In this document: positions 25,570 through 34,889 of the stretch, piece after piece
How the letters are laid out: every line of letters starts with the position of its first letter
How positions within the stretch are numbered: the stretch's first letter is position 1
From: Prochlorococcus sp. AG-402-L09
GTDB taxonomy: Bacteria; Cyanobacteriota; Cyanobacteriia; PCC-6307; Cyanobiaceae
Direction: 5' to 3'
Length of the DNA: 64,000 bases
Assembly: GCA_003216715.1 (NCBI GenBank)
Contig: QCIK01000006.1
Span: 1-64,000, forward strand
Made by a program: the position numbers and the translations under genes
The notes under the pieces: model-generated
Told to the model about the DNA's origin: nothing
The model's database searches: none
Seen by the model: the letters and a program-made list of their open reading frames with translations, nothing else

Positions 25570-26581
25570 TACATGAATTTAATTGAGATAGCATTTTCTC
25601 TTTATCTAATTCTTTCCCAATAAAGACTAGTTTATTATTCCTTACCTCTCTCCATTCACTATCTTCAATTGATATTCTTTTACCTGCCAGATGAAATAAA
25701 TGTCTTCTCTCACTTTCACTAAACCATAGGATACCCTTTGCTCTGAACACATTACTTTCTAATTGATTATCTAAAAAATATTGGAACTTTCTTAGAGAGA
25801 ATGCTTCCTTCGTTTGAAAAGAAACAGAAAGAAAATCTTCAATTTTATCATCTTCTTTTGAGTGAACATGTTCATGAGAGTGTTCATGAGAGTGGTCATG
25901 AGAGTGTTCATGAACGGTTTCTTTTTGATTAGATAGATCAGTTTCGAATAGCCCCACACTTAATAGTAGATTAAGAGGAATATTACCTTTAATACTTTTT
26001 AAAATTCTCAAATCATTTTTTATTTCTTTTAACTTGGCTATGGTTTCTTCTATCTCTTTATTAGTTACTAAATCACATTTGTTTAGAAGTAAAATATCAC
26101 CATAGATAACCTGGGATCTGCCTATTGAACTTTCTAAGGCAACATCATTAAAGTTCTCAGCATCAATTAGAGTTATGATAGAGTCTAATCTTATTTGATC
26201 TCTTAACTCACTTCCAAGTAATGTCATTGCAACTGGAAGAGGATCGGCTAATCCTGTAGTTTCAATGATAATGTAGTCTAAATTCTTGTTGGCATTAATT
26301 AACTTTTCTATTGCTTCTACTAACTCACCATTTATAGAACAACAAATACATCCATTACTTAGTTCTATCATTTCTTCTTCAGTCTTAATTATTAACTCAT
26401 TATCAATTCCTATTTCACCAAATTCGTTCACCAATACAGCTGTCTTTATACCTTTCTGATTAGTAAGTATATGATTTAATAAAGTTGTTTTCCCTGACCC
26501 TAAAAACCCTGATATAATTGTAATTGGAATATTCGTTTTGGAGACTAAATTTTCTTTAATATTACATTGGCTATCTTTCAT
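25559..26581 (-). CDS. COG0523/CobW-family metal-chaperone GTPase with His-rich loop
   Basis: G3E GTPases of this family deliver metals (Zn, Co, Ni) to target enzymes. The P-loop is GFLGSGKTTLLNHIL at about residues 22-36, and the metal-binding CxCC motif is present as NGCICCSINGEL at about 79-90. The GTPase Asp and LNKCDLV (NKxD) are also seen. Between the domains is HEHSHDHSHEHSHEHVHS, a likely metal-binding loop. The length of 340 fits. Downstream it overlaps the iron permease; upstream lie phhB and yjbQ. By context, ZNG1-like zinc or general metal trafficking is more likely than cobalamin synthesis. Confidence 0.9.
   Translation of the reverse strand: MKDSQCNIKENLVSKTNIPITIISGFLGSGKTTLLNHILTNQKGIKTAVLVNEFGEIGIDNELIIKTEEEMIELSNGCICCSINGELVEAIEKLINANKNLDYIIIETTGLADPLPVAMTLLGSELRDQIRLDSIITLIDAENFNDVALESSIGRSQVIYGDILLLNKCDLVTNKEIEETIAKLKEIKNDLRILKSIKGNIPLNLLLSVGLFETDLSNQKETVHEHSHDHSHEHSHEHVHSKEDDKIEDFLSVSFQTKEAFSLRKFQYFLDNQLESNVFRAKGILWFSESERRHLFHLAGKRISIEDSEWREVRNNKLVFIGKELDKEKMLSQLNSCIDK
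25865..25912 (-). repeat. 4 x 12-bp tandem repeat encoding the His-rich loop
   Basis: Four consecutive 12-bp units of the form CATGAACACTCT (on the minus strand) encode HEHS, HDHS, HEHS and HEHV inside the cobW-like gene. Two are identical and the others differ by one to a few bases. Such in-frame repeats can expand or contract and alter the number of metal-binding His. Confidence 0.85.
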
Positions 26582-26606
26582 TTTGATTACTGAAAATAAT
26601 AATAAA

Positions 26607-26894
26607 TTAGGCTTTGATTAGTTTATCAATAGACTCAGCAAGCTTTATGTCATTAGTAGTGACCCCACCTTTGTCATGAGTTGTTAAATTGATTTTAACT
26701 TTATTATATGTATTTTGCCAATCTGGATGATGATCCAATTTTTCAGATAAAAGAGCGACCTTACTCATAAATCCAAAAGCATCAATGAAATTATCGAATT
26801 TAAATTCTTTCTTTATCGCTTTATTATCTATTTGCCAGCTAGGGTTCTTTTCTATAAAAGAATCTAGTTGATTTTTTTCTATTAATGAAACCAT
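26607..26894 (-). CDS. phhB: pterin-4a-carbinolamine dehydratase-like protein
   Basis: A 95-residue protein with the PCD fold: [24 protein letters not shown] in the first half and the active-site segment [28 protein letters not shown] (in part; about residues 51-75), where the HHPDW motif is diagnostic. The classical role is recycling of tetrahydrobiopterin after aromatic hydroxylation. In cyanobacteria without such hydroxylases, a role in pterin metabolism or as a metal-linked chaperone is possible. Its position between yjbQ and the cobW-like GTPase, 20-25 bp spacers, suggests one operon. Confidence 0.92.
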   Translation of the reverse strand: MVSLIEKNQLDSFIEKNPSWQIDNKAIKKEFKFDNFIDAFGFMSKVALLSEKLDHHPDWQNTYNKVKINLTTHDKGGVTTNDIKLAESIDKLIKA

Positions 26895-26913
26895 GAGTTT
26901 TTTCTATTTTATT

Positions 26914-27375
26914 TTAATTTAAATCAAAATCACCAATTGCATGCAATTGTAATGACCTTGATTTATTTGATGCTCTATGCTCCCATATATAAATGGCTTG
27001 CCATAAGCCTATTACTAATTTGCCGTCAACCACACTGAAGCTTAAATTATTTGAAGTAAGCATTGTTCTTATATGAGCAGGCATATCGTCTAAACCTTCT
27101 TCTGAATGAAGATATTCTATTTTTTTACTGCTTCTGTTAATTGGATAAATTCCATCCTCTGGGACAATAGCTTTCATATAAGCTGATAAGTCTTTAAGAA
27201 CATTAATATCCGCATTTTCATTTATAATTAGACTACAGCTTGTATGCTTTAAAAAAATAAGAAGTATTCCTTTTTTAAGCTTTTTATTTTGGATCCAGTG
27301 ATCAATTTCTTTTGTTATATCAGTAAAACCTTTTCCCTTAGTCTCGAAATCTAAAGTTGATAAAATCTGTTCCAT
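26914..27375 (-). CDS. YjbQ (UPF0047) family protein
   Basis: A 153-residue protein with HTSCSLIINENADINVLKDL (about residues 46-65), PAHIRTMLTSNNLSFSV and LGLW/LVIGLWQAIYIWEHR near the end, the standard UPF0047 pattern. Family members have been linked to weak thiamine phosphate synthase activity, but the true role is unsettled. ATG at 27375; it heads the minus-strand cluster with phhB, the cobW-like gene and the iron permease, and is divergent from the M32 peptidase across a 229-bp AT-rich spacer that must contain both promoters. Confidence 0.9.
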   Translation of the reverse strand: MEQILSTLDFETKGKGFTDITKEIDHWIQNKKLKKGILLIFLKHTSCSLIINENADINVLKDLSAYMKAIVPEDGIYPINRSSKKIEYLHSEEGLDDMPAHIRTMLTSNNLSFSVVDGKLVIGLWQAIYIWEHRASNKSRSLQLHAIGDFDLN

Positions 27376-27604
27376 TCCTAATAAACTGCTAACCTGACTG
27401 TATTAAATATTAACAGGTTTGTTGGTTCCTTCCAAAGGTGAGGTTTTTTGAATTCGATTTTATTAAAAAAATATAATCTTTTTGATTTTAAATCATCAAT
27501 AATTTAATTAAGAACTTATGATTTAAATTATTTTAAATTGATCAAATACTGATCTCTTTTCATCAATTTGATATTAGGATTATAGAAATATCAAATGGAG
27601 TATT

Positions 27605-29134
27605 TTGTCAAATTCTGCTTGGCAGCGTTTGGGTGATTACCTAAAAGATACGCAGTTGTTGGGATCTATACAAAGCACTCTCTACTGGGATCAAAATACA
27701 TCTATGCCTATTGCTGGTTCCACTTGGAGAGGAGAGCAATTAAGTCTTTTAGCTAAGCAACTTCATGCAAGACAAAGTTCTGAACAGTTCGGAATTTTAA
27801 TAAAAGAAGCTAAATCTGAACTTCAAAATTTAAAAGAAAAAGACGATTTGGAATCTCAACTCATGACAGATAGGTTTAGAAATATTGAATTGCTTGAGCA
27901 AGATTTTAATAGACAGAAAAGTTTGGATCCTCAATTGGTTGTTGAGCTTGCAACAGCAAAGTCTGAGGGTTATATGTGTTGGCAGGAAGCTAAGAAAAAT
28001 AATGATTTCAAAAGCTTTTCTCCAGCTCTTAAGAAATTAATTTCATTACGAACAGAACAAGCTAATCAGCTTTGTGAAGAAAGAAGTTGCTGGGAGACAC
28101 TTGCCCAGCCTTTTGAACCGAACTTAACGATTAATCGTGTAAGCGAACTATTTGAACCTTTGAAAAAGAGATTGCCAGAATTGATTCAGAAGGCTGAGAC
28201 AATAACCAATAAAAAGAGTGAAAAATGGGATTTAGCAATTAGCGATCAAGAAAAACTCTGTCAAATACTTTTAAATGATTGGTCTAGGGATCCTTCTAAT
28301 ACGGCTATAGCTAAGTCTCCGCATCCATTCTCTATAACTTTAGGTCCGGATGATTATCGAATTACGACTCGAATCGTTAAAGGTCAGCCACTTTCTTGCT
28401 TATTAGCTACTGCCCATGAATGGGGGCATTCTCTTTATGAACAAGGCTTGCCGTCTGAAAGTCACCAATGGTTTGCATGGCCGTTAGGTCAAGCAACCTC
28501 TATGGCTGTTCATGAGAGTCAATCTCTATTTTGGGAAAATAGAATTGCTAGGAGCTTTTCATTCTCAAAGTCTTTTTGGCATCATTTTGAGAATGCAGGT
28601 GCTCCAATTCACTCTGGAGATGATTTATGGATCAATCTAAATCCATTTACTCCAGGATTGAATCGAGTAGAGGCCGATGAACTCAGTTATGGCTTACACA
28701 TAATGATTAGGACTGAATTGGAAATTGATCTTCTCGAGAGAGGGCTTTCTGTAGAAGATCTGCCTAATGAATGGAATAAAAGGTATTTGAACCTTCTAGG
28801 TGTTTCGCCAGAAAATGATACTGAGGGATGTTTGCAAGATGTACACTGGAGTGAGGGGATGTTTGGTTATTTTCCTTCTTATTTGCTTGGTCATCTAATT
28901 AGCGCTCAGTTAACAAAAACTCTTGAAGAAGATTTAGGAAAAATTGAAAATTTTATTGAATCTAAGGAAATCAGTAAAATATTGGGTTGGCTTCGCAAAA
29001 ATGTTCATCATTATGGGAGAAGTTTAGATTCCGAGGAACTTGTAAAGAAGGTCTCTGGAGCAAAATTATCACCAACTTATTTTCTTGAATACTTAGAAAA
29101 TAAACTTGAAAAGCTTTCTATAATTTCTGATTAA
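27605..29134 (+). CDS. metallocarboxypeptidase, M32 (Taq) family
   Basis: M32 peptidases remove C-terminal residues using a metal bound by HExxH. The motif HEWGHSLYEQ is at about residue 268, preceded by DDYRITTRI and followed by ESQSLFWENRIARS, which supplies the third ligand Glu; the FNPFTPG-like NLNPFTPGLNRVEADELSYGLHI segment is also present. The N-terminus (GSIQSTLYWDQNTSMP) is typical. The length of 509 is normal. The start is TTG at 27605, since no ATG is available in frame. Likely cytosolic, involved in peptide turnover. Confidence 0.93.
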   Translation: MSNSAWQRLGDYLKDTQLLGSIQSTLYWDQNTSMPIAGSTWRGEQLSLLAKQLHARQSSEQFGILIKEAKSELQNLKEKDDLESQLMTDRFRNIELLEQDFNRQKSLDPQLVVELATAKSEGYMCWQEAKKNNDFKSFSPALKKLISLRTEQANQLCEERSCWETLAQPFEPNLTINRVSELFEPLKKRLPELIQKAETITNKKSEKWDLAISDQEKLCQILLNDWSRDPSNTAIAKSPHPFSITLGPDDYRITTRIVKGQPLSCLLATAHEWGHSLYEQGLPSESHQWFAWPLGQATSMAVHESQSLFWENRIARSFSFSKSFWHHFENAGAPIHSGDDLWINLNPFTPGLNRVEADELSYGLHIMIRTELEIDLLERGLSVEDLPNEWNKRYLNLLGVSPENDTEGCLQDVHWSEGMFGYFPSYLLGHLISAQLTKTLEEDLGKIENFIESKEISKILGWLRKNVHHYGRSLDSEELVKKVSGAKLSPTYFLEYLENKLEKLSIISD

Positions 29135-29262
29135 AATAGACATATATTGCCAAAAAAATTTAGTGGAGCATATCTTTTTATTGAAACTTTTCTAAATTAT
29201 CTGCTACAACTCCATTTGCATTTACTGTGTTGATTTACCATGTAAGAACATAAAAAAATACC

Positions 29263-29850
29263 ATGGCTAACCTTGACCAAGCGCCTAGCAGAACAATGCC
29301 TAATCTGCTTCATATATTACCTGCGTTTGCCAATGAATCTGAACTTAGAGTCAATACAATTGTTGAGTTAAATTCAAATACTATAAATAAATACGAACTT
29401 ATTACTGAAACAGGTCATCTAAAGCTTGATCGGGTTGGATATTCTTCTCTGGCCTACCCTTTCGCTTATGGGTGCCTTCCACGTACATGGGATGAAGACG
29501 GGGACCCATTAGATATCGAAATTGTGAATGTTACAGAGCCTTTGGTCCCCGGTTCAATTGTTGAGGCAAGGATTATAGGAATAATGACTTTTGACGATGG
29601 AGGTGAAGTTGACGACAAAGTTATTGGCGTAATAGCAGATGACAAGAGGATGGATCACATACAAAGCTTTGAACAACTAGGAAAGCATTGGATTAATGAA
29701 ACAACTTATTATTGGGAGCATTATAAGGATCTTAAAAAACCAGGAACTTGTACTGTAAATGGTTTCTTTGGTGTTGAAAAAGCAGTTCAGATTATTAAAT
29801 CCTGTGAGGAGCGTTACTTATCTGAAATAAATCCTAATTTAATTAATTAA
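29263..29850 (+). CDS. ppa: inorganic pyrophosphatase, family I (divergent copy)
   Basis: Hydrolyses pyrophosphate and pulls biosynthetic reactions forward. Family I residues are present: NKYEL (Lys and Glu), LKLDRV (Arg), the YPFAYGCLP segment, the metal-binding box DEDGDPLDIEIV, then DDGGEVDDKVIGV, and HYKDLKKPG with the YK pair. An N-terminal extension of about 25 residues and changed spacing mark it as distinct from the second pyrophosphatase at 45033. All expected catalytic residues that I can check are kept, so it should be active. It lies between the M32 peptidase and convergent hemC. Confidence 0.9.
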   Translation: MANLDQAPSRTMPNLLHILPAFANESELRVNTIVELNSNTINKYELITETGHLKLDRVGYSSLAYPFAYGCLPRTWDEDGDPLDIEIVNVTEPLVPGSIVEARIIGIMTFDDGGEVDDKVIGVIADDKRMDHIQSFEQLGKHWINETTYYWEHYKDLKKPGTCTVNGFFGVEKAVQIIKSCEERYLSEINPNLIN

Positions 29851-29864
29851 ATTTTATGGATGAT

Positions 29865-30812
29865 TTAGGCTCTTGCAGACTTGAATATCTCTTCTAATAT
29901 TTTTCCTGCTCCACGGCCTTTTAATTCATTGGCTAAGTCTATACCTATTTCCTCTGCAGAGCTTACCGATCCTTTTTGTATATCTCTAATTAATCTTTTA
30001 CCATCTAAACTTGCGACCATTCCTTCAAGAATTAATTCATCGTTGTTAATTTCCGTTCTAACGCCTATTGGAACTTGACATCCTCCTTCAAGCTCTCTGA
30101 GGAAAGACCTTTCTGCTAAACATCTTTTAGATGTTGATGCGTGTTCAAGTGTTTTTAAAATATCTAGTACCTCTTGTTGACCACTTACACATTCAATACC
30201 AAGAGCTCCCTGTCCCACAGCATGGAGTGAAATATCTGTTGGAATTAACTGATGTATTCGATTAGCAAAACCAAGTCTTTGCAATCCAGCAGCAGCCAAG
30301 ATAAGACAGTCATATTCTCCTGAGTCAAGCTTTTCTAATCGTGTAATAACATTTCCTCGTACATCTTTGAAAACAAGATGTGGATAATGGTATCGCAATT
30401 GAGCAAGCCTTCTTAAGGAACTAGTCCCCACTACAGAACCTTCTGGCAGAGTTTCTAGTTTGTGAATTTGATTTTTCTCATTAACCACTAATGCGTCTGA
30501 AGGATCCTCCCTTTCTGTGATGCACCCAAGAATTAATCCATCTGGAAGGTTCGTGGGTAAATCCTTAAGTGAGTGGACTGCAATTTCGGCATGACCAAGA
30601 AGCATTTGAGCTTCAAGCTCTTTGGTGAAAAGACCTTTATCTCCTATTTTTGCTAAAGCTACATCAAGTATTTTGTCACCCTGCGTAGCCATTGCTTCGA
30701 TAGTGATAGCAAGATCAGGATGTGCTTTTTGTAGTTCATCTCGTACCCAGTTCGTCTGAACCATGGCCAGCTGGCTTCGGCGAGAGGCGATGCGCAGTTG
30801 GTCTAGAGTCAT
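29865..30812 (-). CDS. hemC: hydroxymethylbilane synthase (porphobilinogen deaminase)
   Basis: HemC polymerises four porphobilinogen molecules into hydroxymethylbilane. The motifs are [18 protein letters not shown] at the start, [12 protein letters not shown] (about residues 56-67), [13 protein letters not shown] (active site Asp), [12 protein letters not shown] and [14 protein letters not shown], with the Cys that carries the dipyrromethane cofactor. ATG at 30812 is preferred over the TTG two codons upstream. The length of 315 is normal. It is downstream of rpoD on the same strand, separated by about 150 bp. Confidence 0.96.
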   Translation of the reverse strand: MTLDQLRIASRRSQLAMVQTNWVRDELQKAHPDLAITIEAMATQGDKILDVALAKIGDKGLFTKELEAQMLLGHAEIAVHSLKDLPTNLPDGLILGCITEREDPSDALVVNEKNQIHKLETLPEGSVVGTSSLRRLAQLRYHYPHLVFKDVRGNVITRLEKLDSGEYDCLILAAAGLQRLGFANRIHQLIPTDISLHAVGQGALGIECVSGQQEVLDILKTLEHASTSKRCLAERSFLRELEGGCQVPIGVRTEINNDELILEGMVASLDGKRLIRDIQKGSVSSAEEIGIDLANELKGRGAGKILEEIFKSARA

Positions 30813-30961
30813 TAGCAAATATCTTTCTATTTCTTTACCTTAAGCAGTCAACCTTACCAAATGAAAATTCTTGGAAAATAATTTAATAAGGTTGATGTGA
30901 AATGAAATCTCTGATCTAACCAATATTTTTATTTGTTTCTAGGAAAAGTAAAGGTTAAAGT

Positions 30962-32263
30962 TTAATTTAACTTGATATATTCTTTAAGTACTCCGTTTCT
31001 ATTTGGATGACGAAGCTTCCTTAAAGCCTTGGCTTCTATTTGTCTAATTCTCTCTCTAGTTACATCAAAAATTTGTCCAATCTCTTCAAGCGTTTTCATC
31101 CTTCCATCATCTAAACCATAACGAAGTCTTAGAACATCTCTTTCTCTAGGACTTAATGTGGCGAGAACACCCTCCAAATCTTCTCTTAATAAGGTTTTTG
31201 CTACATCTTGTTCAGGATTTTCTATATCTGCTTCAATAAAATCTCCTAGTCGAGAATCTTCTTCTTTACCAATAGGGGTCTCAAGCGAAATAGGTAGTTG
31301 AGCACTCTTAGCGATAAATCTAAGTTTCTCAATCGTCATTTCCATGCTTTCGGCAATTTCTTCCTCGGTTGGTTTCCTTCCAAACTCTTGACTTAAAACT
31401 TTAGTGGTTTTCTTAATACGTGAGATAGTTTCATATAAATGCACAGGCAAACGAATTGTTCTGCTTTGATCTGCAATTGCTCTTGTAATAGCCTGTCTAA
31501 TCCACCATGTAGCGTAAGTTGAGAATTTATATCCTTTCTCATGGTCAAATTTTTCAGCGGCACGGATAAGTCCAAGGCTTCCTTCTTGGATTAGATCTTG
31601 AAAAGACAACCCTCTATTCATATATTTTTTTGCAATTGAAACTACCAATCTTAGATTCGATTGCACCATTTTTTCTTTTGCTCTTCTACCAAGCATTAAT
31701 CGCCTGCGGAAGCGAGTTAAAGGCATTTCTGCAATAATTGCCCATTCTTTAACAGATGGAAAATGACCGTTTTCACTTTCAAATTGAGCAGCTTCTTCCT
31801 CTAATTGAAGAAGATCAGCTATTTTTCTTGCTAATTCAATTTCTTCGTCTGGCCTAAGAAGTCTTATCCGACCAATTTCTTGGAGATAAACCCTAATAGA
31901 GTCTTCTGTATAAACTCCCTTGGGTCCTATCTTGATGCTTGCTAATGCTTTCGCGGCTGCTTCTTGAGCACTGGTAAGCATAGAGGCATTATCGTCGTCA
32001 TCGTCTAGATCGATATCTGCTTCAGTGGCTTTATTTGCTTCAGCAATTAATTTGTCGGCCTCTAGATCTAAATCAATTTTTAGATCATTTGAAGATTCTT
32101 GAGGAAGAGTTTGAGTTTCTTTAGTCACGTTTAATTTGGCGGCGGTTTTTTTAACTTTTGTGGAATTGCTTTTAGTTTCCTGGTTAATAGACATGGTTTT
32201 AGATTTCTTCTTTACCTTTGAAGTGATTTTTTCAATTGTTTTTTGGTCAGATGCTGAGCTCAT
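30962..32263 (-). CDS. rpoD: principal RNA polymerase sigma factor (group 1, sigma-70)
   Basis: Directs RNA polymerase to housekeeping promoters. The N-terminal about 95 residues are charged and low in complexity. Region 1.2 begins [16 protein letters not shown] (about residue 121). Region 2 has [26 protein letters not shown] and [17 protein letters not shown], region 3 has [13 protein letters not shown], and region 4 has [20 protein letters not shown] and [19 protein letters not shown]. The length of 433 fits a cyanobacterial SigA/RpoD. The ATG is at 32263. The upstream spacer (32264-32456) carries an inverted repeat. Confidence 0.97.
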   Translation of the reverse strand: MSSASDQKTIEKITSKVKKKSKTMSINQETKSNSTKVKKTAAKLNVTKETQTLPQESSNDLKIDLDLEADKLIAEANKATEADIDLDDDDDNASMLTSAQEAAAKALASIKIGPKGVYTEDSIRVYLQEIGRIRLLRPDEEIELARKIADLLQLEEEAAQFESENGHFPSVKEWAIIAEMPLTRFRRRLMLGRRAKEKMVQSNLRLVVSIAKKYMNRGLSFQDLIQEGSLGLIRAAEKFDHEKGYKFSTYATWWIRQAITRAIADQSRTIRLPVHLYETISRIKKTTKVLSQEFGRKPTEEEIAESMEMTIEKLRFIAKSAQLPISLETPIGKEEDSRLGDFIEADIENPEQDVAKTLLREDLEGVLATLSPRERDVLRLRYGLDDGRMKTLEEIGQIFDVTRERIRQIEAKALRKLRHPNRNGVLKEYIKLN

Positions 32264-32456
32264 GTTACTAACCGAAAAAAATGGCCGGAATCTCCTAGTG
32301 AAAATATTTCAGGAAAAACTATTTAATTTGTTAAATTTCAACGAAAACACTCTAATTTGGCATTGTCCTTAACCGTGATGAATCTTGCGAAAAATCACAT
32401 GATATCAATAAGGACTTAAAAAATATTAAAAATGTTTTGTTGAAGGATGTAAATCA
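32264..32456. promoter_or_regulatory. rpoD upstream spacer with nested inverted repeats
   Basis: This is the left part of the 379-bp rpoD-priA spacer. GTCCTTA (32365-32371) pairs with TAAGGAC (32409-32415), and inside it GTGAT (32375-32379) pairs with ATCAC (32394-32398), forming an interrupted hairpin. It must also carry the rpoD promoter on the minus strand, but I cannot pick a -10 with confidence. It leads into the small ORF/structured island at 32457. Confidence 0.4.
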
Positions 32457-32606
32457 ATGTGTAAGCAAGGATGTCAGGGGATTTCTCAGACCGGCATACC
32501 TAAGAATAGGATTATTCCTATTCTTGATAAAGCTTCTAGTCTTCCCTCTGGGTGGAATCTTGCAAGTTCCACAACAGCTTTGAAGCTGTTAACAAACCAA
32601 TGGTAG
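32457..32606 (+). CDS. possible 49-residue small protein, or structured RNA island
   Basis: ATG at 32457 has AAGGA about 11 bases upstream and opens a 49-codon frame (MCKQGCQGISQTGIPKN...) ending TAG at 32604-32606; the peptide has CxxxC at residues 2-6. The segment is visibly less AT-rich than its flanks. It also contains strong hairpins: AAGAATAGG (32502-32510) with CCTATTCTT (32517-32525), GGAA (32554-32557) with TTCC, and AACAGCTT (32573-32580) with AAGCTGTT (32583-32590). A structured RNA overlapping or replacing the ORF is as likely as a protein. It lies 36 bp upstream of priA on the same strand. I recognise no family. Confidence 0.4.
   Translation: MCKQGCQGISQTGIPKNRIIPILDKASSLPSGWNLASSTTALKLLTNQW
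32501..32590 (+). ncRNA. cluster of three hairpins upstream of priA
   Basis: Within 90 nt there are a perfect 9-bp stem with 6-nt loop (32502-32525), a GGAA/TTCC hairpin around a CTTGCAAG core (32554 to about 32570), and a perfect 8-bp inverted repeat AACAGCTT/AAGCTGTT with a 2-nt centre (32573-32590). The density of perfect stems in a moderately G+C-rich island inside an AT-rich spacer suggests an RNA structure. It does not resemble SRP RNA, tmRNA, RNase P or Yfr1 motifs that I know. No T tract follows directly. Confidence 0.35.
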
Positions 32607-32642
32607 AAAAATTTTCTGAAGTCGGCAAGTATTAAAAATAAT

Positions 32643-34874
32643 ATGAATGCTTTTATATTTGATATTTGGTTACATGTAGGTCGTGAAGGACGATGTTTTT
32701 CTTATCAAGATGGAAATCATTTAAATATAGATTTAGGCGATGTCGTTACAGTGCGTCTAAAAGGGCAACTCATGCAAGGGTTGGTCGTCAATAAGAGGAA
32801 TAGAAGCGGGACTAGTTCAAAGGAAAATTTAAATAATCTTTCATTGAATAATGTAGAAACATTAGTTCAAAAAAGAGCTATCAAAAAAGAATGGAGAGAG
32901 TGGTTAGAAGAAATTGCCCGTGAGTTATATGTATCTGATTTTCAGATGCTTAAGGCCGCGTTACCTCCTGGTTGGTTGGGAAGGTCGAAACTATTGAATA
33001 GACCTAAAAAACTTTGGTGGGTAAAATTGTCTAGTGAAAAGTATGAGAAAAACATATCTTCTAGACAGAGAGAATTAAAGGATAATCTTCTTTTGAATGG
33101 AGGAGGAAAATGGCAAAAAGATTTAGAGAGTGAGGGGTTCAGTTCTGCATTTATTAGAAAATTTGTTTCTTCGGGTTGTGGAGAAAGAGAAAAACGTCTT
33201 TTTCTTTTAGACTCTTTTGATAATGAAAAAAAGATTTTCAAGAATGAAGATCCTCAATCTTTAACCTTAGAACAAAAATTAGCTAAAGAAAAATACGAGT
33301 CTCTTCAAGATGGGTCGACTCTTTTGCTTTGGGGTATTACTGGATCTGGTAAAACCGAGGTATACCTACAAGCTGTAGCACTTGAGTTATCTGCAAGTAG
33401 ACATTGCCTGGTACTCACGCCGGAGATTGGATTAGTTCCACAATTAGTTGATCGCTTTAGAAAGAGATTTGGATCAAATGTTTTTGAATATCACAGTAAT
33501 TGTTCTGTTAAAGAAAAAATTGATACATGGAAGAGGTCTTTAGAGACAAAAAAACCTAGTGTTTTCATTGGAACTCGCTCAGCTATTTTTCTTCCCTTAT
33601 CCAACTTAGGATTGATAATTCTCGATGAAGAACATGACAGCTCTTATAAACAAGAATCACCTATGCCTTGTTACCATGCAAGAGATTTGGCAATTCATAG
33701 AGCAAAAAAATTAGGAGCTAAAGTAATTCTTGGAACAGCAACTCCATCTTTAAATGTTTGGAAAAATATACAACCCAATGGCAACATTGTTGTTGCAAGA
33801 TTAAACCGACGAATTTCAAATTGTAAATTGCCAACTGTTAGTGTCGTAGACATGCGTGCAGAATTGGCTATTGGAAATCGAAGCTTAATTAGTAGATATT
33901 TAAAAAAACAACTTATAGATATAAAAAAGAGTGGAAATCAAGCTGTCATTTTAGTACCTAGACGTGGATATAGTAGCTTTTTGAGTTGCCGTAGTTGTGG
34001 AGAGGTTGTTCAATGTCCACATTGTGATGTCGCATTAACTGTACATCGTTCTAAGGAGGGAATTCAATGGCTACGTTGTCATTGGTGTGATTTTCGTTCG
34101 AAAATTAATGATAAATGTGGAGAATGTGGCTCAACTGCTTTTAAACCATTTGGAACGGGAACACAAAGAGTTATAGATCATTTAGAGCAAGAACTAGAGG
34201 GTATAAGTTTATTAAGGTTTGATAGGGATACAACCAGAGGCCGTGATGGCCATAGATTGTTGTTAGAAAGATTTGCTCAAGGTGACGCCGATATTTTAGT
34301 AGGTACTCAAATGCTCTCTAAGGGAATGGATCTACCAAAAGTTACTCTTGCTGTTGTCCTGGCAGCAGATGGATTATTACATCGTCCTGATTTAATGGCG
34401 ACGGAAGAAACTCTTCAACTCTTTATGCAATTAGCTGGTCGTGCGGGACGAGGTGATCAACCTGGGAGGGTTGTAGTGCAAACCTATTGTCCTGATCACC
34501 CTGTGATTCTTCATTTGATTGATGGGAGGTACGAAGAGTTTTTGAAGAAGGAAGAAAAGATAAGAAAAGAAGCTGCGTTGGTGCCATATAGTCGAGCTTG
34601 TTTGTTAAGGTTCTCGGGCGAATCTTCAGAGTTGACATCAAATGGAGCATTTAATGTCTCATTGAAAATCAGGAAACTTTGCAGTGAAAAAGGCTGGAAG
34701 TTGGTTGGTCCAGCACCTTCATTAATTGAGAGAGTTGCAGGTAAATGCCGTTGGCAACTTCTTTTGTACGGTCCTGAATCAAGCCAAATCCCACTCCCCT
34801 ATGGATCTGAATTATGGAAAGATTTACCAAAAGGAGTCACCCTTTCTATTGATCCTGATCCTCTACAACTATGA
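32643..34874 (+). CDS. priA: primosomal replication restart helicase PriA
   Basis: PriA recognises stalled forks and reloads the replicative helicase. The N-terminal 3'-end-binding domain starts FIFDIWLHVGREGRCFSY. Walker A is WGITGSGKTEVYL (about residues 230-242), Walker B IILDEEHDSSYKQ, and helicase motif III ILGTATPSL. The zinc-binding Cys cluster spans SCRSCGEVVQCPHCDVAL to NDKCGECGS, and motif VI is QLAGRAGRGDQPG. The length of 743 is normal. It follows the small structured island at 32457-32606 on the same strand. Confidence 0.96.
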   Translation: MNAFIFDIWLHVGREGRCFSYQDGNHLNIDLGDVVTVRLKGQLMQGLVVNKRNRSGTSSKENLNNLSLNNVETLVQKRAIKKEWREWLEEIARELYVSDFQMLKAALPPGWLGRSKLLNRPKKLWWVKLSSEKYEKNISSRQRELKDNLLLNGGGKWQKDLESEGFSSAFIRKFVSSGCGEREKRLFLLDSFDNEKKIFKNEDPQSLTLEQKLAKEKYESLQDGSTLLLWGITGSGKTEVYLQAVALELSASRHCLVLTPEIGLVPQLVDRFRKRFGSNVFEYHSNCSVKEKIDTWKRSLETKKPSVFIGTRSAIFLPLSNLGLIILDEEHDSSYKQESPMPCYHARDLAIHRAKKLGAKVILGTATPSLNVWKNIQPNGNIVVARLNRRISNCKLPTVSVVDMRAELAIGNRSLISRYLKKQLIDIKKSGNQAVILVPRRGYSSFLSCRSCGEVVQCPHCDVALTVHRSKEGIQWLRCHWCDFRSKINDKCGECGSTAFKPFGTGTQRVIDHLEQELEGISLLRFDRDTTRGRDGHRLLLERFAQGDADILVGTQMLSKGMDLPKVTLAVVLAADGLLHRPDLMATEETLQLFMQLAGRAGRGDQPGRVVVQTYCPDHPVILHLIDGRYEEFLKKEEKIRKEAALVPYSRACLLRFSGESSELTSNGAFNVSLKIRKLCSEKGWKLVGPAPSLIERVAGKCRWQLLLYGPESSQIPLPYGSELWKDLPKGVTLSIDPDPLQL

Positions 34875-34889
34875 GTTGCTTTGTTTTTA

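Noticed and set aside
25865-25912. CRISPR-like short repeats
   Set aside because: Units are contiguous 12-mers without spacers and encode His-rich tetrapeptides in frame in the cobW-like gene.
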